A DNA stretch of 64,000 bases from Bin87 sp964347975 (GTDB lineage Bacteria > Chloroflexota > Dehalococcoidia > Lucifugimonadales > UBA3495). Each line of letters starts with the position of its first letter. Position 1 is the first letter of the stretch. Below the pieces are notes generated by a model, which ran no database searches, had not been told where the DNA came from, and saw only the letters and a program-made list of their open reading frames with translations. Location: NCBI GenBank assembly GCA_964347975.1, contig CAYGAY010000001.1, positions 248,001-312,000 of the forward strand, written 5' to 3'. Position numbers and translations under genes: made by a program. This document shows, in pieces, positions 16,765 through 25,924 of this stretch.

Positions 16765-17718
16765 CTAGTCCACCGTAGAGGTGGGAAGGTTGGACCAGAC
16801 GTCGGCGGTGCGGCGAGCCGCTTGCTTTTCGGCGTCGCGAGCCGCACAGGCGGCGCTCATGGCGAGGACGTCTTTGGCCCATTCGTCCACCGGGACATCG
16901 ATCATACGGCCGGCGAAGGGAGCGGCGGCCGTACCGGCGGCAAGGGCCTGGGCGAAAACGTCGCGAACCTGGGTGTAGTATTCGACGAGGGCTGCGGTGG
17001 GGGTAAATGCCTCGTTGATGGCTTCGACCCAGCGGGGGTGTCCGCACACCATGCCTTTGAAGCCCAGATTCCGGGTATCGTTGGCGATCTTGACCATCTC
17101 CTCGTGGCTCAGATGGTCAACGCCCAAACCCATTGGGTCGGCTACCGCGACGGGTTGGACGCCGGCGGCGGTGGCTTCGATGCACAGGCGGCCGCGGGCG
17201 TACACGAATGGGTCCGGTTCGGCGGTTTGGGTGATGCCCAATGACGCGGCCAAGGCAGCTTCATCGATGCCCGCCTGCCTGATGCGCGGGGACGCGGTGA
17301 TGATGTCGCGGATATGCCACACGCCGGCGCCAGTTTCGACGGCCGCGACCAACTCGGTAGCGCCGATGTTCACGCCACGCTGACGCTCCAGATCGGAAAG
17401 GATGGCGTCTGCTTCGGCCACCTGGTCCGCCGATTCGATGCCCGGGAGGATGATGCCAGTGAGATTAGAAGAGACAGCCGCCGCGCAGTCGGCGTACACC
17501 GAATTGGCGTTAACGCGGACGAACACCTGGGCTCCACCCTTCCCAGCCTGAGCGACGGCCTGACACAGCATTTTGCGGACCATATGGATCTGGTTGGCAG
17601 GCACGCCGTCCTGGAGGTCGATGGTGACGGCGTCGGCGTTGCGCTTCCAACCCCAACGGATCATGCGCAGTTGGTTGGCGGGAATGATCAGGTTGGAACG
17701 TCGGACGAGGATGGACAT
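16765..17718 (-). CDS. CitE/HpcH-like aldolase family protein (third of tandem trio)
   Basis: 317 residues from ATG 17718 with GGAGCCACC upstream. TIM-barrel of the CitE/malyl-CoA lyase group: LIIPANQLRM, the acidic segment TIDLQDGVP, INPEHxx-like region replaced by VFVRVNANS, VAAVETGAGV (Glu of the metal site) and MGLGVDHLSHEEM near residue 195. Where the family has a second metal-binding Asp (G-x-x-D-L) this protein reads GIDEAALAA, so that ligand may be lost or shifted. Family members cleave or form C-C bonds in acyl-CoA or acid substrates (citramalyl, malyl, citryl). Its 5' neighbour ends in a family-A palindrome. Confidence 0.82.
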   Translation of the reverse strand: MSILVRRSNLIIPANQLRMIRWGWKRNADAVTIDLQDGVPANQIHMVRKMLCQAVAQAGKGGAQVFVRVNANSVYADCAAAVSSNLTGIILPGIESADQVAEADAILSDLERQRGVNIGATELVAAVETGAGVWHIRDIITASPRIRQAGIDEAALAASLGITQTAEPDPFVYARGRLCIEATAAGVQPVAVADPMGLGVDHLSHEEMVKIANDTRNLGFKGMVCGHPRWVEAINEAFTPTAALVEYYTQVRDVFAQALAAGTAAAPFAGRMIDVPVDEWAKDVLAMSAACAARDAEKQAARRTADVWSNLPTSTVD

Positions 17719-17738
17719 ATCAGGTGGCTCCGGGTTAC

Positions 17739-17765
17739 GTAGGGCAACCACAAGGGTTGCCCTAC
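17739..17765. repeat. Intergenic palindrome, family A, supplying a stop codon
   Basis: GTAGGGCAACC (17739-17749) and GGTTGCCCTAC (17755-17765) form a perfect 11-bp stem, loop ACAAG. The right arm contains the TAG stop (17762-17764) of the upstream CitE-like gene. Confidence 0.85.
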
Positions 17766-18775
17766 GCGGGTTCCTCGGCAGCGCGGACGCGGGCGACGGC
17801 TTCGCTTTTTTCGCGGTCGCGCTCCTGGCAAAGCTGATGCCATTGGAGCAGTTCCTCGGCGCGGGCGGCTTCGTAGCGGTCGATGACACGGAAGCGGCCG
17901 AGATAGGAATCCGAGAGGAGGGGCCGAGGATCTTGCTGTGCACTAATAGTCAGGATGTCAACCTGGAACCAGGTTTCGCTGGAATGGGCCAGTTTGCGGT
18001 ATTCCTGCAAGACCCACAGTGCATCGGAAATTTCCTCGTCAGAGGGGGAAAAGCCGCGGTTCTGGGGTTCCACCACGTTGGGGTGCAGGCCGCCGCCGAT
18101 GCGAAAACCGCACTTGCGGGAGGCGTCGGCTTCGGCGAAGGCGCGGTCGGGGTCGCTGACGCTGCCGGTGATGTTGGGAGTGAAGGGGGCGGCACGGGGT
18201 TCGCGGCCGGCGGCGCGGGCGGCCAGCTCGACCTCACCCTTCCCGTACACGAATTGATCAAATCCGACGAACATTTCGACGCCGAGGTCGCGGGACATAT
18301 CGTAACCGGACGCGCCACCGAAATCGCGAACCCTGGGGCTGGCGGTGACGATTTCGTAGGCGTTGGCCACGCCGATGGCGGTCTCGATGTTGGCGCCGAT
18401 TTCGACGGCGCCGGGGCGGATGCCGCGCTCGGCTTCAAGACGCGTGATGATTTCGTCCATGCGCTGGATTTCGTGGCCGTGCTCGGCCTTGGGGTAGTTG
18501 ACCATCACAAGACCGGGCCAGATAGCGGCGTTGAGGTCAGCCTCCATCAAGTCGTGGTTGATGCGGCAGACAGCGTCGGCGCCGCCCTTGTTGACGACGG
18601 GGATGCTCTGTTTGACCAGATTCCGGGCGATATCTTTGAGGCGGGGCGGGACCGAGTCTTCAAGGTCCATATTGATGAAGTCGCACCCACGATGCCAGGC
18701 GTTGTTGATGAAGCGCTCGGTAACAATGGGCATCGTCAAGCCGGAGCGTTTCAGCCGCCGGTGTGGATTGGCCAT
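17762..18775 (-). CDS. CitE/HpcH-like aldolase family protein (second of tandem trio)
   Basis: 337 residues from ATG 18775, chosen for the strong AGGAGG eight bases upstream. Shows ERFINNAWHRGCDFINMDLEDSVP (first metal-site acid in DLEDSVP; family norm), VCRINHDLMEADL, IGANIETAIGV and the second ligand region GGASGYDMSRDLG. This is the best-preserved active site of the three. The C-terminal tail beyond about 260 (DILTISAQQDPRP onward) is longer than usual and predicted helical. Substrate unknown. Only 11 bases separate it from the first trio gene. Confidence 0.85.
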   Translation of the reverse strand: MANPHRRLKRSGLTMPIVTERFINNAWHRGCDFINMDLEDSVPPRLKDIARNLVKQSIPVVNKGGADAVCRINHDLMEADLNAAIWPGLVMVNYPKAEHGHEIQRMDEIITRLEAERGIRPGAVEIGANIETAIGVANAYEIVTASPRVRDFGGASGYDMSRDLGVEMFVGFDQFVYGKGEVELAARAAGREPRAAPFTPNITGSVSDPDRAFAEADASRKCGFRIGGGLHPNVVEPQNRGFSPSDEEISDALWVLQEYRKLAHSSETWFQVDILTISAQQDPRPLLSDSYLGRFRVIDRYEAARAEELLQWHQLCQERDREKSEAVARVRAAEEPA

Positions 18776-18786
18776 TGGGAAGCCTC

Positions 18787-19731
18787 CTAGGGTACCGGGA
18801 TGGGCCGGCCCTCGACGGCGGCGGCCTTGATCCGTTCCCGCGCAGCGCAAGCGTCGGCCAGCGCCGGCACGTTGGCGGCTTGAAGAGCGATGTCGGGGGT
18901 CAAGGCGCGCCCGTCGTCGATTGAGACGACGGTGGAGGCGCCGGATTTGGTGGCTGCGATGTAGGATTGATGCAAGGTTTGGGCCACCTCGACTTGGGCC
19001 GCCGTTGGGGTAAAGCCTTCGTTGAGGGGGCCGACCTGGTTGTCGAGGAGGCAAAACGAGCCTTTGAATCCGATGGCCCGGCCCCGTTGGGCGGCAGCCA
19101 GGGTGTTCTCCGGAGTCGCCAACAGGCCACGGTCCGGGAAACGCCACCAGGCGCCGAGGGGGACTTTGCCGGCAGCAGCGGCAAGGATGATAAGACGTTG
19201 CATCAGATAGGGCATGAGGTGGATTTCGCCGGAAGGTTCGGGGCGAAGGTCCATGACCAGGTCGGCGCGGCCCAAGGTGAGGCCCCAGATGCGGGGGCTG
19301 GCGTTGGCGATCTCGAAGCCATTGTGGTTGCCGGCCGCCGTTTCCAGGGACGCTATCAGTTCAACACTGCCGGGCAACATGCCCCGTTCGCTCTCGAGGG
19401 AGGAAATGATCGCGTCAGCGTCGGCGACCAGTTTGGCGGATTCCGCGCGGCTGATGACGATGCCATCGAGGCCGGGCCAGACTGCGGCGCGCAGATCGGC
19501 GAGCATGAGTTCGGGGTCAATTTGAACGAATACTTCGGCTCCGGCAGCTTTAGCGGGTAACAGGTTTTCGCGCAAGGTTTCTCGCGCCGCCGATTTGTCC
19601 GGTTCGGCGACCAACTCAGCCAAGTCCAGGACCGCCGCATCCGCCCCCGCGTCTGAGGCCGCGGCGATGCGGCCGGGCTGGGACGCCGGCAAGAGCAGCC
19701 AGGAACGTCGGATTTTGTCCAAAGCAGGCAT
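18787..19731 (-). CDS. CitE/HpcH-like aldolase family protein (first of tandem trio)
   Basis: 314 residues from ATG 19731 (GGTGGA 11 bases upstream; an ATG at 19773 lacks an RBS). Same barrel: SWLLLPASQPGRI, VFVQIDPELM, IASLETAAGN (Glu) and LTLGRADLVMDL (Asp). The usual acidic DLEDAV loop reads LDLAELVAE, a change at one position. Probably the first gene of a CitE-CitE-CitE operon transcribed leftwards from the AT-rich spacer at 19732-20105. Confidence 0.82.
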   Translation of the reverse strand: MPALDKIRRSWLLLPASQPGRIAAASDAGADAAVLDLAELVAEPDKSAARETLRENLLPAKAAGAEVFVQIDPELMLADLRAAVWPGLDGIVISRAESAKLVADADAIISSLESERGMLPGSVELIASLETAAGNHNGFEIANASPRIWGLTLGRADLVMDLRPEPSGEIHLMPYLMQRLIILAAAAGKVPLGAWWRFPDRGLLATPENTLAAAQRGRAIGFKGSFCLLDNQVGPLNEGFTPTAAQVEVAQTLHQSYIAATKSGASTVVSIDDGRALTPDIALQAANVPALADACAARERIKAAAVEGRPIPVP

Positions 19732-20105
19732 GACGTCCGTTTCCACCGGGCTCCACGTTTTCCGGAGCATCATGTTGTATAATGCCGTCTGGTTGAGATC
19801 AATGCAGGGTTCCTGGGAAAGCCACGCTTTCGATGAATTCAGAAGGAGCAGGAGTTCAAGTTACCGTTTTCGATCCGCCCTCATTTCCGATGAGATTACT
19901 ATGCTTCTGCTTCATTCTTCGGTGATTATAGGCCAAAGCAAATTATTTCGCAATAATCTTCTATTGGATTGGCGATTTGGCGCTTGGCGAGCTGATAGTT
20001 ATGTAAATAAACCGCATGGTTTCCAGAGAACGTCAGCATCACTGAATCTATTGCCTGGCAGTCGTTACGATGTAGCAGAATGGTGTTGCACCGAGGTAGT
20101 TTAAC
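19732..20105. other. Divergent intergenic spacer, AT-rich
   Basis: 374 bases between the CitE operon and the STAND gene. The part from about 19900 to 20050 is clearly AT-richer than its surroundings (for example CAAATTATTTCGCAATAAT). TATAAT occurs at 19778-19783 on the plus strand, but no matching -35 is convincing. No protein in this stretch looks real. Confidence 0.6.
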
Positions 20106-23100
20106 ATGACCGCAAGTCTGGAAATTCATGATCTGCCCGATACCGGGCAGATAGAGGTTCGTCTGGTTGAATCAGGGGGCGCCAGCCAACAGGCTGCGCC
20201 ATCAGCTTTTGGGTTGGAGTTGTCGGATGACGAAAGGACGACGCTGAACCGATACCACGCGGAGTACCGGCGTCCAACGTTGGGCGGTCTGGCGCAAATT
20301 GAGGCGGTGGAAGGGGCGATGCGGAACCTGGGGAGACTGCTGTTTGAGATCACCTTCGGGGCGAACAGCGGCGGCCGCGCGCTTTTGGATGACGTGATGG
20401 GCCGGGATGACCGGGCAGAGTTGACGATCGTATCGTCGCGGTCGGAGTTTCTGTCGCTGCCTTGGGAGCTGATGAATGATCCGAGTTTGGGTTATTTCGT
20501 GAACGGACTGGTGGGGGTCTTGAGGCAGTCAACCGGGTCAATACCTCACGATGCAGTTGGGGAACGAACCAAAGGCGCGCTGCGCGTGGCGATGCTGTCA
20601 GCAACGCCGCTGGAAGGGGGAACTCCGTCGGCTGGAGAGCTGCTCGAAAGGTCAGTAGTAGCGGGGGGAAACCTGGCGACGGCAACAGTAGCGGCCCTTG
20701 AGGGGCTGAATGTGGAAGTGTCGCTGGATAATCCCCGGCCGGCTACGCTGGACTCGTTGCGCGCCTTGCTGGAACGCAATCCGGACCACTACGACATTGC
20801 GCACATAGACGGGGCGACGTTGGACGTCGGGGGAGCGTTTCTGCTTGAGGGGGACGATGGTGTAGCGGAGGCGGTTGGGCCGGCAGAGCTTGGCGGGGTA
20901 CTAGCCGACGGGGGCGTGCGGGTGGCGCTAATTTCGGCTGGGGCGCAGGCGGACGAAGGGACAGCAGCAAAATGGTCAGCGGCGGCGATGGCCGTGGCGG
21001 ACGCCGGCGTGGCCCAAGTAGCCCTTTTGCCGGCGCCGCTACATTCGGACACGGCCGAGGGATCGGCCCGGGCATTTTACACGCGCCTGGCCCAAGGGAA
21101 CAGCGTCGGAGGAGCGATTGCGTCGGTACGGCGTGGTTTGATGGACACGCCGGAACGGGTGACGATACACGGGAAACGGGTGTTTTGGGATTGGCAGACA
21201 CCGGCGGTGTACCAGTCTCGGCGGTATCTGCCAGCCGAGATCGAACAGCACCAGCCCGATCCATTGGCGCCGCCGGTAATCCAACCGGAGGAAGCGCCGA
21301 CGGATGAATTGCAGATTCCGGTGGCAGGTCAGTACGGGTTGGTGGGGCGTGAAGGGGAACTGCGGCAATTGGAACGGGCGTTAAAGGCGCACTCCGTGGT
21401 GCTGCTGTCCGGTGACGCAGGAGCGGGCAAGACGGAGTTGGCGCTGGGGCTTTCCCGGTGGTTCCTGAAGCCGGCGCGGGCGGCATATCCGGGCGGGGTA
21501 TTTTACACGGCATTTGAGGCGTCGCATCCGGCCGGCATCGAGCGGGTGGTGCATGAGATCGGCACAGCGGTGGCCGGTTTGGATTTCGCCGATATGCCGG
21601 CGGAACAGCAGCGGCGATGGGTGACAGTCTATTTGCAGCAGAACCCGTCGCTGCTGGTTTGGGATAACCTGGAGAACGTGGCCGGGTTCCCCGATGGAGC
21701 GCCGGGACTGCTGGACGAGGCAGAATTGCCGGATCTGGCGGCGTTCCTGGGAGAAGTTACTACAGGTCCGGTGGGAACGGGCGCGCTGCTGCTGAGCCGG
21801 CGCGAGGAAGAGGATTGGGTGACGGTTCCGCACGCTTCGCTCACGCTGGAGGGCCTTACCGAGGCAGACCGGCTGGCGTTCGCGGGATTTGTCATGGACA
21901 AAGCGGGAGTTCCCGCAACCCGGGCGGGAGCGGATTTTGGGGAGCTGATGGAGCTGCTGGGAGGGCATCCGCTGGCGATGCAGATCGCCATACCGACGGT
22001 GAAGGACGTTCCGGCATCCGTGGTGGCGGGGGAATTGCGGAGCCTGATGGCGCAGCAACCGGAGGGCGGCGAACCGGGTCGGAGCGCCGTTTTGACGGCA
22101 ACGATGGAATACGGGTTTTCGCGGTTGTCGCATCGGAACCGGACGCACCTGCCGTTCGTGTCGTTATTCCAGCGGAGGGTGATGCTGGACGTGCTTTCGC
22201 ATATCACCGAGGAACGGGTATACGCGCAGGTGGTGGGAGACGATTTGACCGCGGGCGCCTCGCGATCATTGCTGACACCGGACGGCGGGATACAGTCCAC
22301 CGGGAGATCCTATGCAGCCTGCCGGACGCTGCTGCGGACGGCGCAGGCGGCGGGTTTGCTGGAACCGGTTTCGCCCAGCGTGTATCAGATCAATCCGGCA
22401 TTGCCGTGGTTTCTGGGGCGCAAGCTGGGGCGGCAGGTATCCGGGGAGGGCATTCGGCAGCTGGAGTGGGAATTTGTGCGGGTGTACGCGGACACCGCGG
22501 ACTATTTCATGGAGAGCCTGTATGAGAACCAGGATACGGGCGTTACGGCGGTGTTGGCTGAGGAAGGCAACCTGACCCAAGCGTTGGGCCTTGCGCTGGA
22601 ATACCGACAGTGGGACAACGCGCAGTTGTTGATACAGCCGCTGGCGCAGGTGTACCGGATGCAAAAGCGGTTCCCGGAGCTGCGGCGGCTGCGTGGGCAG
22701 TTGCTGGATGTCATCGGGAATACCGCATCGGAGGCCGAGGTCAACGGAGCAGTTGAATTCTGGCAGTACCTTCTGGGCACTGACTCGATGGAATCAGTGG
22801 AACTGATGGACCTGGACCGGGCCGATATGTTCAACCGACAGCTGCTGGACTACCTGCTGGAGCAGCCGGACGGTGAGACCGACCCGCGAACGGCTGCGGT
22901 GTATCACCAGAACGGCCTGATCGCGACGAGACGGGGACAGTACGAAAATGCTTCGGAGTGGCTGGAAATGGGGCTGGAGATAATCGACGGCGGCGATGAC
23001 CAGGAGTCAATTGCCGACGCCTGTTTCGCCATTGGTCAGGTGAGGCATCACCAACGGCAGTACGGAGCGGCCAAAGAGTGGTACATGCGGGCGCTGGATA

Positions 23101-23861
23101 TTCACCAGCGGCTGCCCGACTACGAGGAGATGGTCAACGACTTTCGCGCCTTGGGATCAGCGTGTCATATGCGGTTTGAGTACGACGAAGCGCGGAGCTG
23201 GTACCACCGGGCGCGGGAAATGGTGGAAGAGAACCGGGACGAAGAGACTGCGGTCCACATTTTCCACGCGCTGGGGACGGTTGATCACTCCGAATATCTT
23301 TTTGAAGAAGCGCAGTCGTGGTATCAGCAAGCATTGGGGTTGTGCGACCGAATGGGAATGACGGAGCAAATGATTGTGGAGTTTCATCACCTGGGCGTGC
23401 TGGCGCAGGCGCGGGGGATTCCCGATGAAGCGGAGGAATGGCTGCGGGTCGCCATGGAATACCGGGAGCGACAGGGAGACATCAGGGGAGTGGGTGTAGA
23501 GGCCCGCCAAATTGGAGTGGTGCATCACGAGCAGGGGGATCTGGACCAGGCATACGAATGGTACGACCAGGCGCGGGTTGCCTTTGAGGGTGCGCAGGAC
23601 GTGCTGCGGGCGGCGCGCACCTACGGACAATTGGGGATGGTGGAGGAAGAAAGGGGGAACCTGCCGGATGCGCTGGAGTGGGTGGCCCGAACGTTCCAAT
23701 TGGTCAACGACTATCAATTGCCGATGCTGGCGCAGGTGCGGGCGCACCTGGCGCGGCTGCGGGACAGCATGGGAGAGGAGCCGTTTGCGCAATGGTGGCG
23801 GGACAACACCGGGGCGGAACCCCCGGGAGACCTGGATGTGGACATGAGCGAGATTTTATGA
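20106..23861 (+). CDS. STAND/NLR-like protein: degenerate CHAT, NB-ARC, TPR
   Basis: 1251 residues. N-terminal about 380 residues have the CHAT (caspase-like) plan: LSRSEFLSLPWELM-like segment at about 110-125 (SRSEFLSLPWELMND), the His strand DIAHIDGAT (H233) and the Cys strand VALISAGAQ (275-281). Family norm is HxxGH and N-A-C/x-C-x-S-G; here neither the second His nor the Cys is present. Then a P-loop NTPase: YGLVGREGELRQLERALK, Walker A GDAGAGKTE (436-444), Walker B LLVWDNLE (about 515-522), GGHPLAMQIA. From about 930 on there are at least seven TPR units (GQYENASEWLEMGL, RQYGAAKEWYMRAL, YDEARSWYHRAREM). This architecture is that of prokaryotic NLR-like sensors: TPRs sense, NTPase oligomerises, N-terminus acts. 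Followed 14 bases on by a hydrolase gene. Confidence 0.88.
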   Translation: MTASLEIHDLPDTGQIEVRLVESGGASQQAAPSAFGLELSDDERTTLNRYHAEYRRPTLGGLAQIEAVEGAMRNLGRLLFEITFGANSGGRALLDDVMGRDDRAELTIVSSRSEFLSLPWELMNDPSLGYFVNGLVGVLRQSTGSIPHDAVGERTKGALRVAMLSATPLEGGTPSAGELLERSVVAGGNLATATVAALEGLNVEVSLDNPRPATLDSLRALLERNPDHYDIAHIDGATLDVGGAFLLEGDDGVAEAVGPAELGGVLADGGVRVALISAGAQADEGTAAKWSAAAMAVADAGVAQVALLPAPLHSDTAEGSARAFYTRLAQGNSVGGAIASVRRGLMDTPERVTIHGKRVFWDWQTPAVYQSRRYLPAEIEQHQPDPLAPPVIQPEEAPTDELQIPVAGQYGLVGREGELRQLERALKAHSVVLLSGDAGAGKTELALGLSRWFLKPARAAYPGGVFYTAFEASHPAGIERVVHEIGTAVAGLDFADMPAEQQRRWVTVYLQQNPSLLVWDNLENVAGFPDGAPGLLDEAELPDLAAFLGEVTTGPVGTGALLLSRREEEDWVTVPHASLTLEGLTEADRLAFAGFVMDKAGVPATRAGADFGELMELLGGHPLAMQIAIPTVKDVPASVVAGELRSLMAQQPEGGEPGRSAVLTATMEYGFSRLSHRNRTHLPFVSLFQRRVMLDVLSHITEERVYAQVVGDDLTAGASRSLLTPDGGIQSTGRSYAACRTLLRTAQAAGLLEPVSPSVYQINPALPWFLGRKLGRQVSGEGIRQLEWEFVRVYADTADYFMESLYENQDTGVTAVLAEEGNLTQALGLALEYRQWDNAQLLIQPLAQVYRMQKRFPELRRLRGQLLDVIGNTASEAEVNGAVEFWQYLLGTDSMESVELMDLDRADMFNRQLLDYLLEQPDGETDPRTAAVYHQNGLIATRRGQYENASEWLEMGLEIIDGGDDQESIADACFAIGQVRHHQRQYGAAKEWYMRALDIHQRLPDYEEMVNDFRALGSACHMRFEYDEARSWYHRAREMVEENRDEETAVHIFHALGTVDHSEYLFEEAQSWYQQALGLCDRMGMTEQMIVEFHHLGVLAQARGIPDEAEEWLRVAMEYRERQGDIRGVGVEARQIGVVHHEQGDLDQAYEWYDQARVAFEGAQDVLRAARTYGQLGMVEEERGNLPDALEWVARTFQLVNDYQLPMLAQVRAHLARLRDSMGEEPFAQWWRDNTGAEPPGDLDVDMSEIL

Positions 23862-23875
23862 TGAGGTGAACTGAA

Positions 23876-25867
23876 ATGGCGCTTACCAGGCTGGAGATCG
23901 GTACGCGGACGGAATTTGCGGGCGGGCAGACTTTTGGCGACGGAGGGCGGTATGAGCGGATTGACGGTGTGGCATATTTCGCCGTTGACCCGGCGCACGG
24001 CGACAATGCGGCAATAGCCGACATTGGGTTGGCGCCGCGGAATGGTGACGGGTTGGTGGAGTTTTCGTCGGATTTCCGGATTATCAAACCATTGGACAAT
24101 GACCATGGCAACGGGCGGCTGCTGCTGGACGTGCTGAACCGTGGGAAGGAACTGGCGCTGAAGAATCTCAACAGCTCGCCGGACGCGCCGCCGGACGCGG
24201 ACCCGCATCCGGGGAACGGGTTTCTGATGCGAATGGGGTACAGCCTGGTGTGGTGCGGCTGGCAGCATGACGTTCCCGATGGGCCGGGTCTGTTCCGTTG
24301 CAACGTGCCCAATGCGCGAAACGCGGACGGATCGCCGGTATCGGGGCGCATTGTGATTTCTTTCCAACCGACGGTCGCGACTGACGCGCAGTTTCTGTCA
24401 GATCGGGACCACGCGCCATATCCGACCAACCACCTGGAAAGTTGGGACTCCGTACTGACGGTACAAGACTACGAGGACGGGCCGGAAAGGGTGATACCGA
24501 GGGAGCAATGGGCTTTCGCCCGTTTGGTGGATGGGCGCCGGACGCCGGACGCGGCACACGTCACGATGGATGGCGGGTTCGAGGCTGGGAAGGTTTACCG
24601 GGTCGTGTACGAAACCTCCCACGCCCCGGTGGTGGGTTTGGGACTGCTTGCGACGCGGGATATTGTGGCGTGGCTGCGGTATGCCGATGCCGACGATGTT
24701 GGAACGGCAAATCCGCTGGCCGGCGCGTTGGGGCGGGCTTACGCCTACGGGCGCAGCCAGAGCGGGCGGTTCCTGAGGCAGATGCTGTACCTGGGACTGA
24801 ACCGGGACGAAAATGGCCGCATCGTGTTCGAGGGGATGCTGCCCAACGTGGCGGGAGGGAAGATGGGTGAATTCAACGTGCGTTTCGGGCAGCCTTCCAG
24901 TCTGTCGAACCGGAGCGTGAACAACCTGCCGCCGTTCCTGGACATTGAACCGGACGGTGAAGATGGAGTGCTTGCCGAAGTAACGCGGCGGGGCGTTGCG
25001 CCCAGAGTAATTTACACCAACACGTCGTCGGAATACTGGGGCGGGCATGGCGCGCTGGCCCATGTTACGCCCGACGGCACGGCGGACGTGACGTTGCCAG
25101 CAAACGTGCGGTCGTGGCTGTTCTGCGGGACACAACACGGGCCGGCGAACCTGCCCATTTCGGACACCAACCCGGACACCGGGGCGCGGGGCACTCAGGC
25201 ATTGAATTACGTTGACTACCGCCCCCTGATGCGGGCGGCGCTGTACCGGCTGGACCGATGGGTTACCCATAATGAGGAACCTCCGGAGAATAGGTATCCC
25301 AATCATGGGGATGAGACGATTGTCGCTGCCGACAGCCTGCGGGAATGGTTCGAGGCGTTGCCGGGGGTGGAGTTTCCGAGGTATCAGAAGGCAATGCGGG
25401 CGTTGAACTTCGGACCGGATCGGGCGGCGCCCACGGTGATACCGCCGGAGGTGGGGAACGAGTATCCGTCGCTGGTTTCGGCGGTGGACGCGGACGGCAA
25501 CGAAGTGGGAGGCGTGCGACCGCCGGCCATTGCGGCGCCGCTGGCGACATATACCGGCTGGAACGTGCGGCATCCCGACATCGGCGGCGCGGGACAGACG
25601 CTGGCGCCGGGAGGTACGGTGGTGGGCGGAGCGATCCCCTTTGCGGTGACCAGGGCGGAAAGGCTGGCGTCGGGAGATCCCAGGCTCTCGATTGAGGAAC
25701 GGTACGCCTCGCGGGAGGAATACCTGGCGCGGGTGCGGGAGTGTGCGGAGGCGCTGGTGGGGGCGGGGTATATGCTGGCGGAGGATGTGGACGTGGTGGT
25801 GGGGCAGGGCGGTGATGTGTACGATGCGATTGTGGGGATGAGAGAATCAGTGGCGGCGGATGATTAG
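23876..25867 (+). CDS. Alpha/beta-hydrolase domain protein (Abhydrolase_10-like)
   Basis: 663 residues. Nucleophile-elbow-like AYGRSQSGRFLRQML at about 289-303; the N-terminal lid starts GTRTEFAGGQTFGDGGRYE and the C-terminal part ends in an amphipathic helix. Sequence resembles the large Abhydrolase_10 (PF20091) family, mostly uncharacterised esterase-like proteins. No signal peptide is evident. ATG 23876 has GATGAGGTGAAC upstream, and it starts 14 bases after the STAND gene, so the two probably share a transcript. Possible role as an enzymatic partner is inferred from linkage only; a housekeeping esterase is equally likely. Confidence 0.8.
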   Translation: MALTRLEIGTRTEFAGGQTFGDGGRYERIDGVAYFAVDPAHGDNAAIADIGLAPRNGDGLVEFSSDFRIIKPLDNDHGNGRLLLDVLNRGKELALKNLNSSPDAPPDADPHPGNGFLMRMGYSLVWCGWQHDVPDGPGLFRCNVPNARNADGSPVSGRIVISFQPTVATDAQFLSDRDHAPYPTNHLESWDSVLTVQDYEDGPERVIPREQWAFARLVDGRRTPDAAHVTMDGGFEAGKVYRVVYETSHAPVVGLGLLATRDIVAWLRYADADDVGTANPLAGALGRAYAYGRSQSGRFLRQMLYLGLNRDENGRIVFEGMLPNVAGGKMGEFNVRFGQPSSLSNRSVNNLPPFLDIEPDGEDGVLAEVTRRGVAPRVIYTNTSSEYWGGHGALAHVTPDGTADVTLPANVRSWLFCGTQHGPANLPISDTNPDTGARGTQALNYVDYRPLMRAALYRLDRWVTHNEEPPENRYPNHGDETIVAADSLREWFEALPGVEFPRYQKAMRALNFGPDRAAPTVIPPEVGNEYPSLVSAVDADGNEVGGVRPPAIAAPLATYTGWNVRHPDIGGAGQTLAPGGTVVGGAIPFAVTRAERLASGDPRLSIEERYASREEYLARVRECAEALVGAGYMLAEDVDVVVGQGGDVYDAIVGMRESVAADD

Positions 25868-25924
25868 CGCGTCCTTTCGTTTCGAATAGAGCAGGAGGAA
25901 CGAAACTGATGTCAATCAGGAGGG

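Noticed and set aside
17573..18790. 405-residue plus-strand open frame
   Set aside because: Antisense of the tandem CitE genes; no family motifs, no RBS.
20106..25867. STAND plus hydrolase as a CRISPR-associated TPR-CHAT (Craspase-like) locus
   Set aside because: There is no Cas gene or array in the window and the CHAT dyad is missing.
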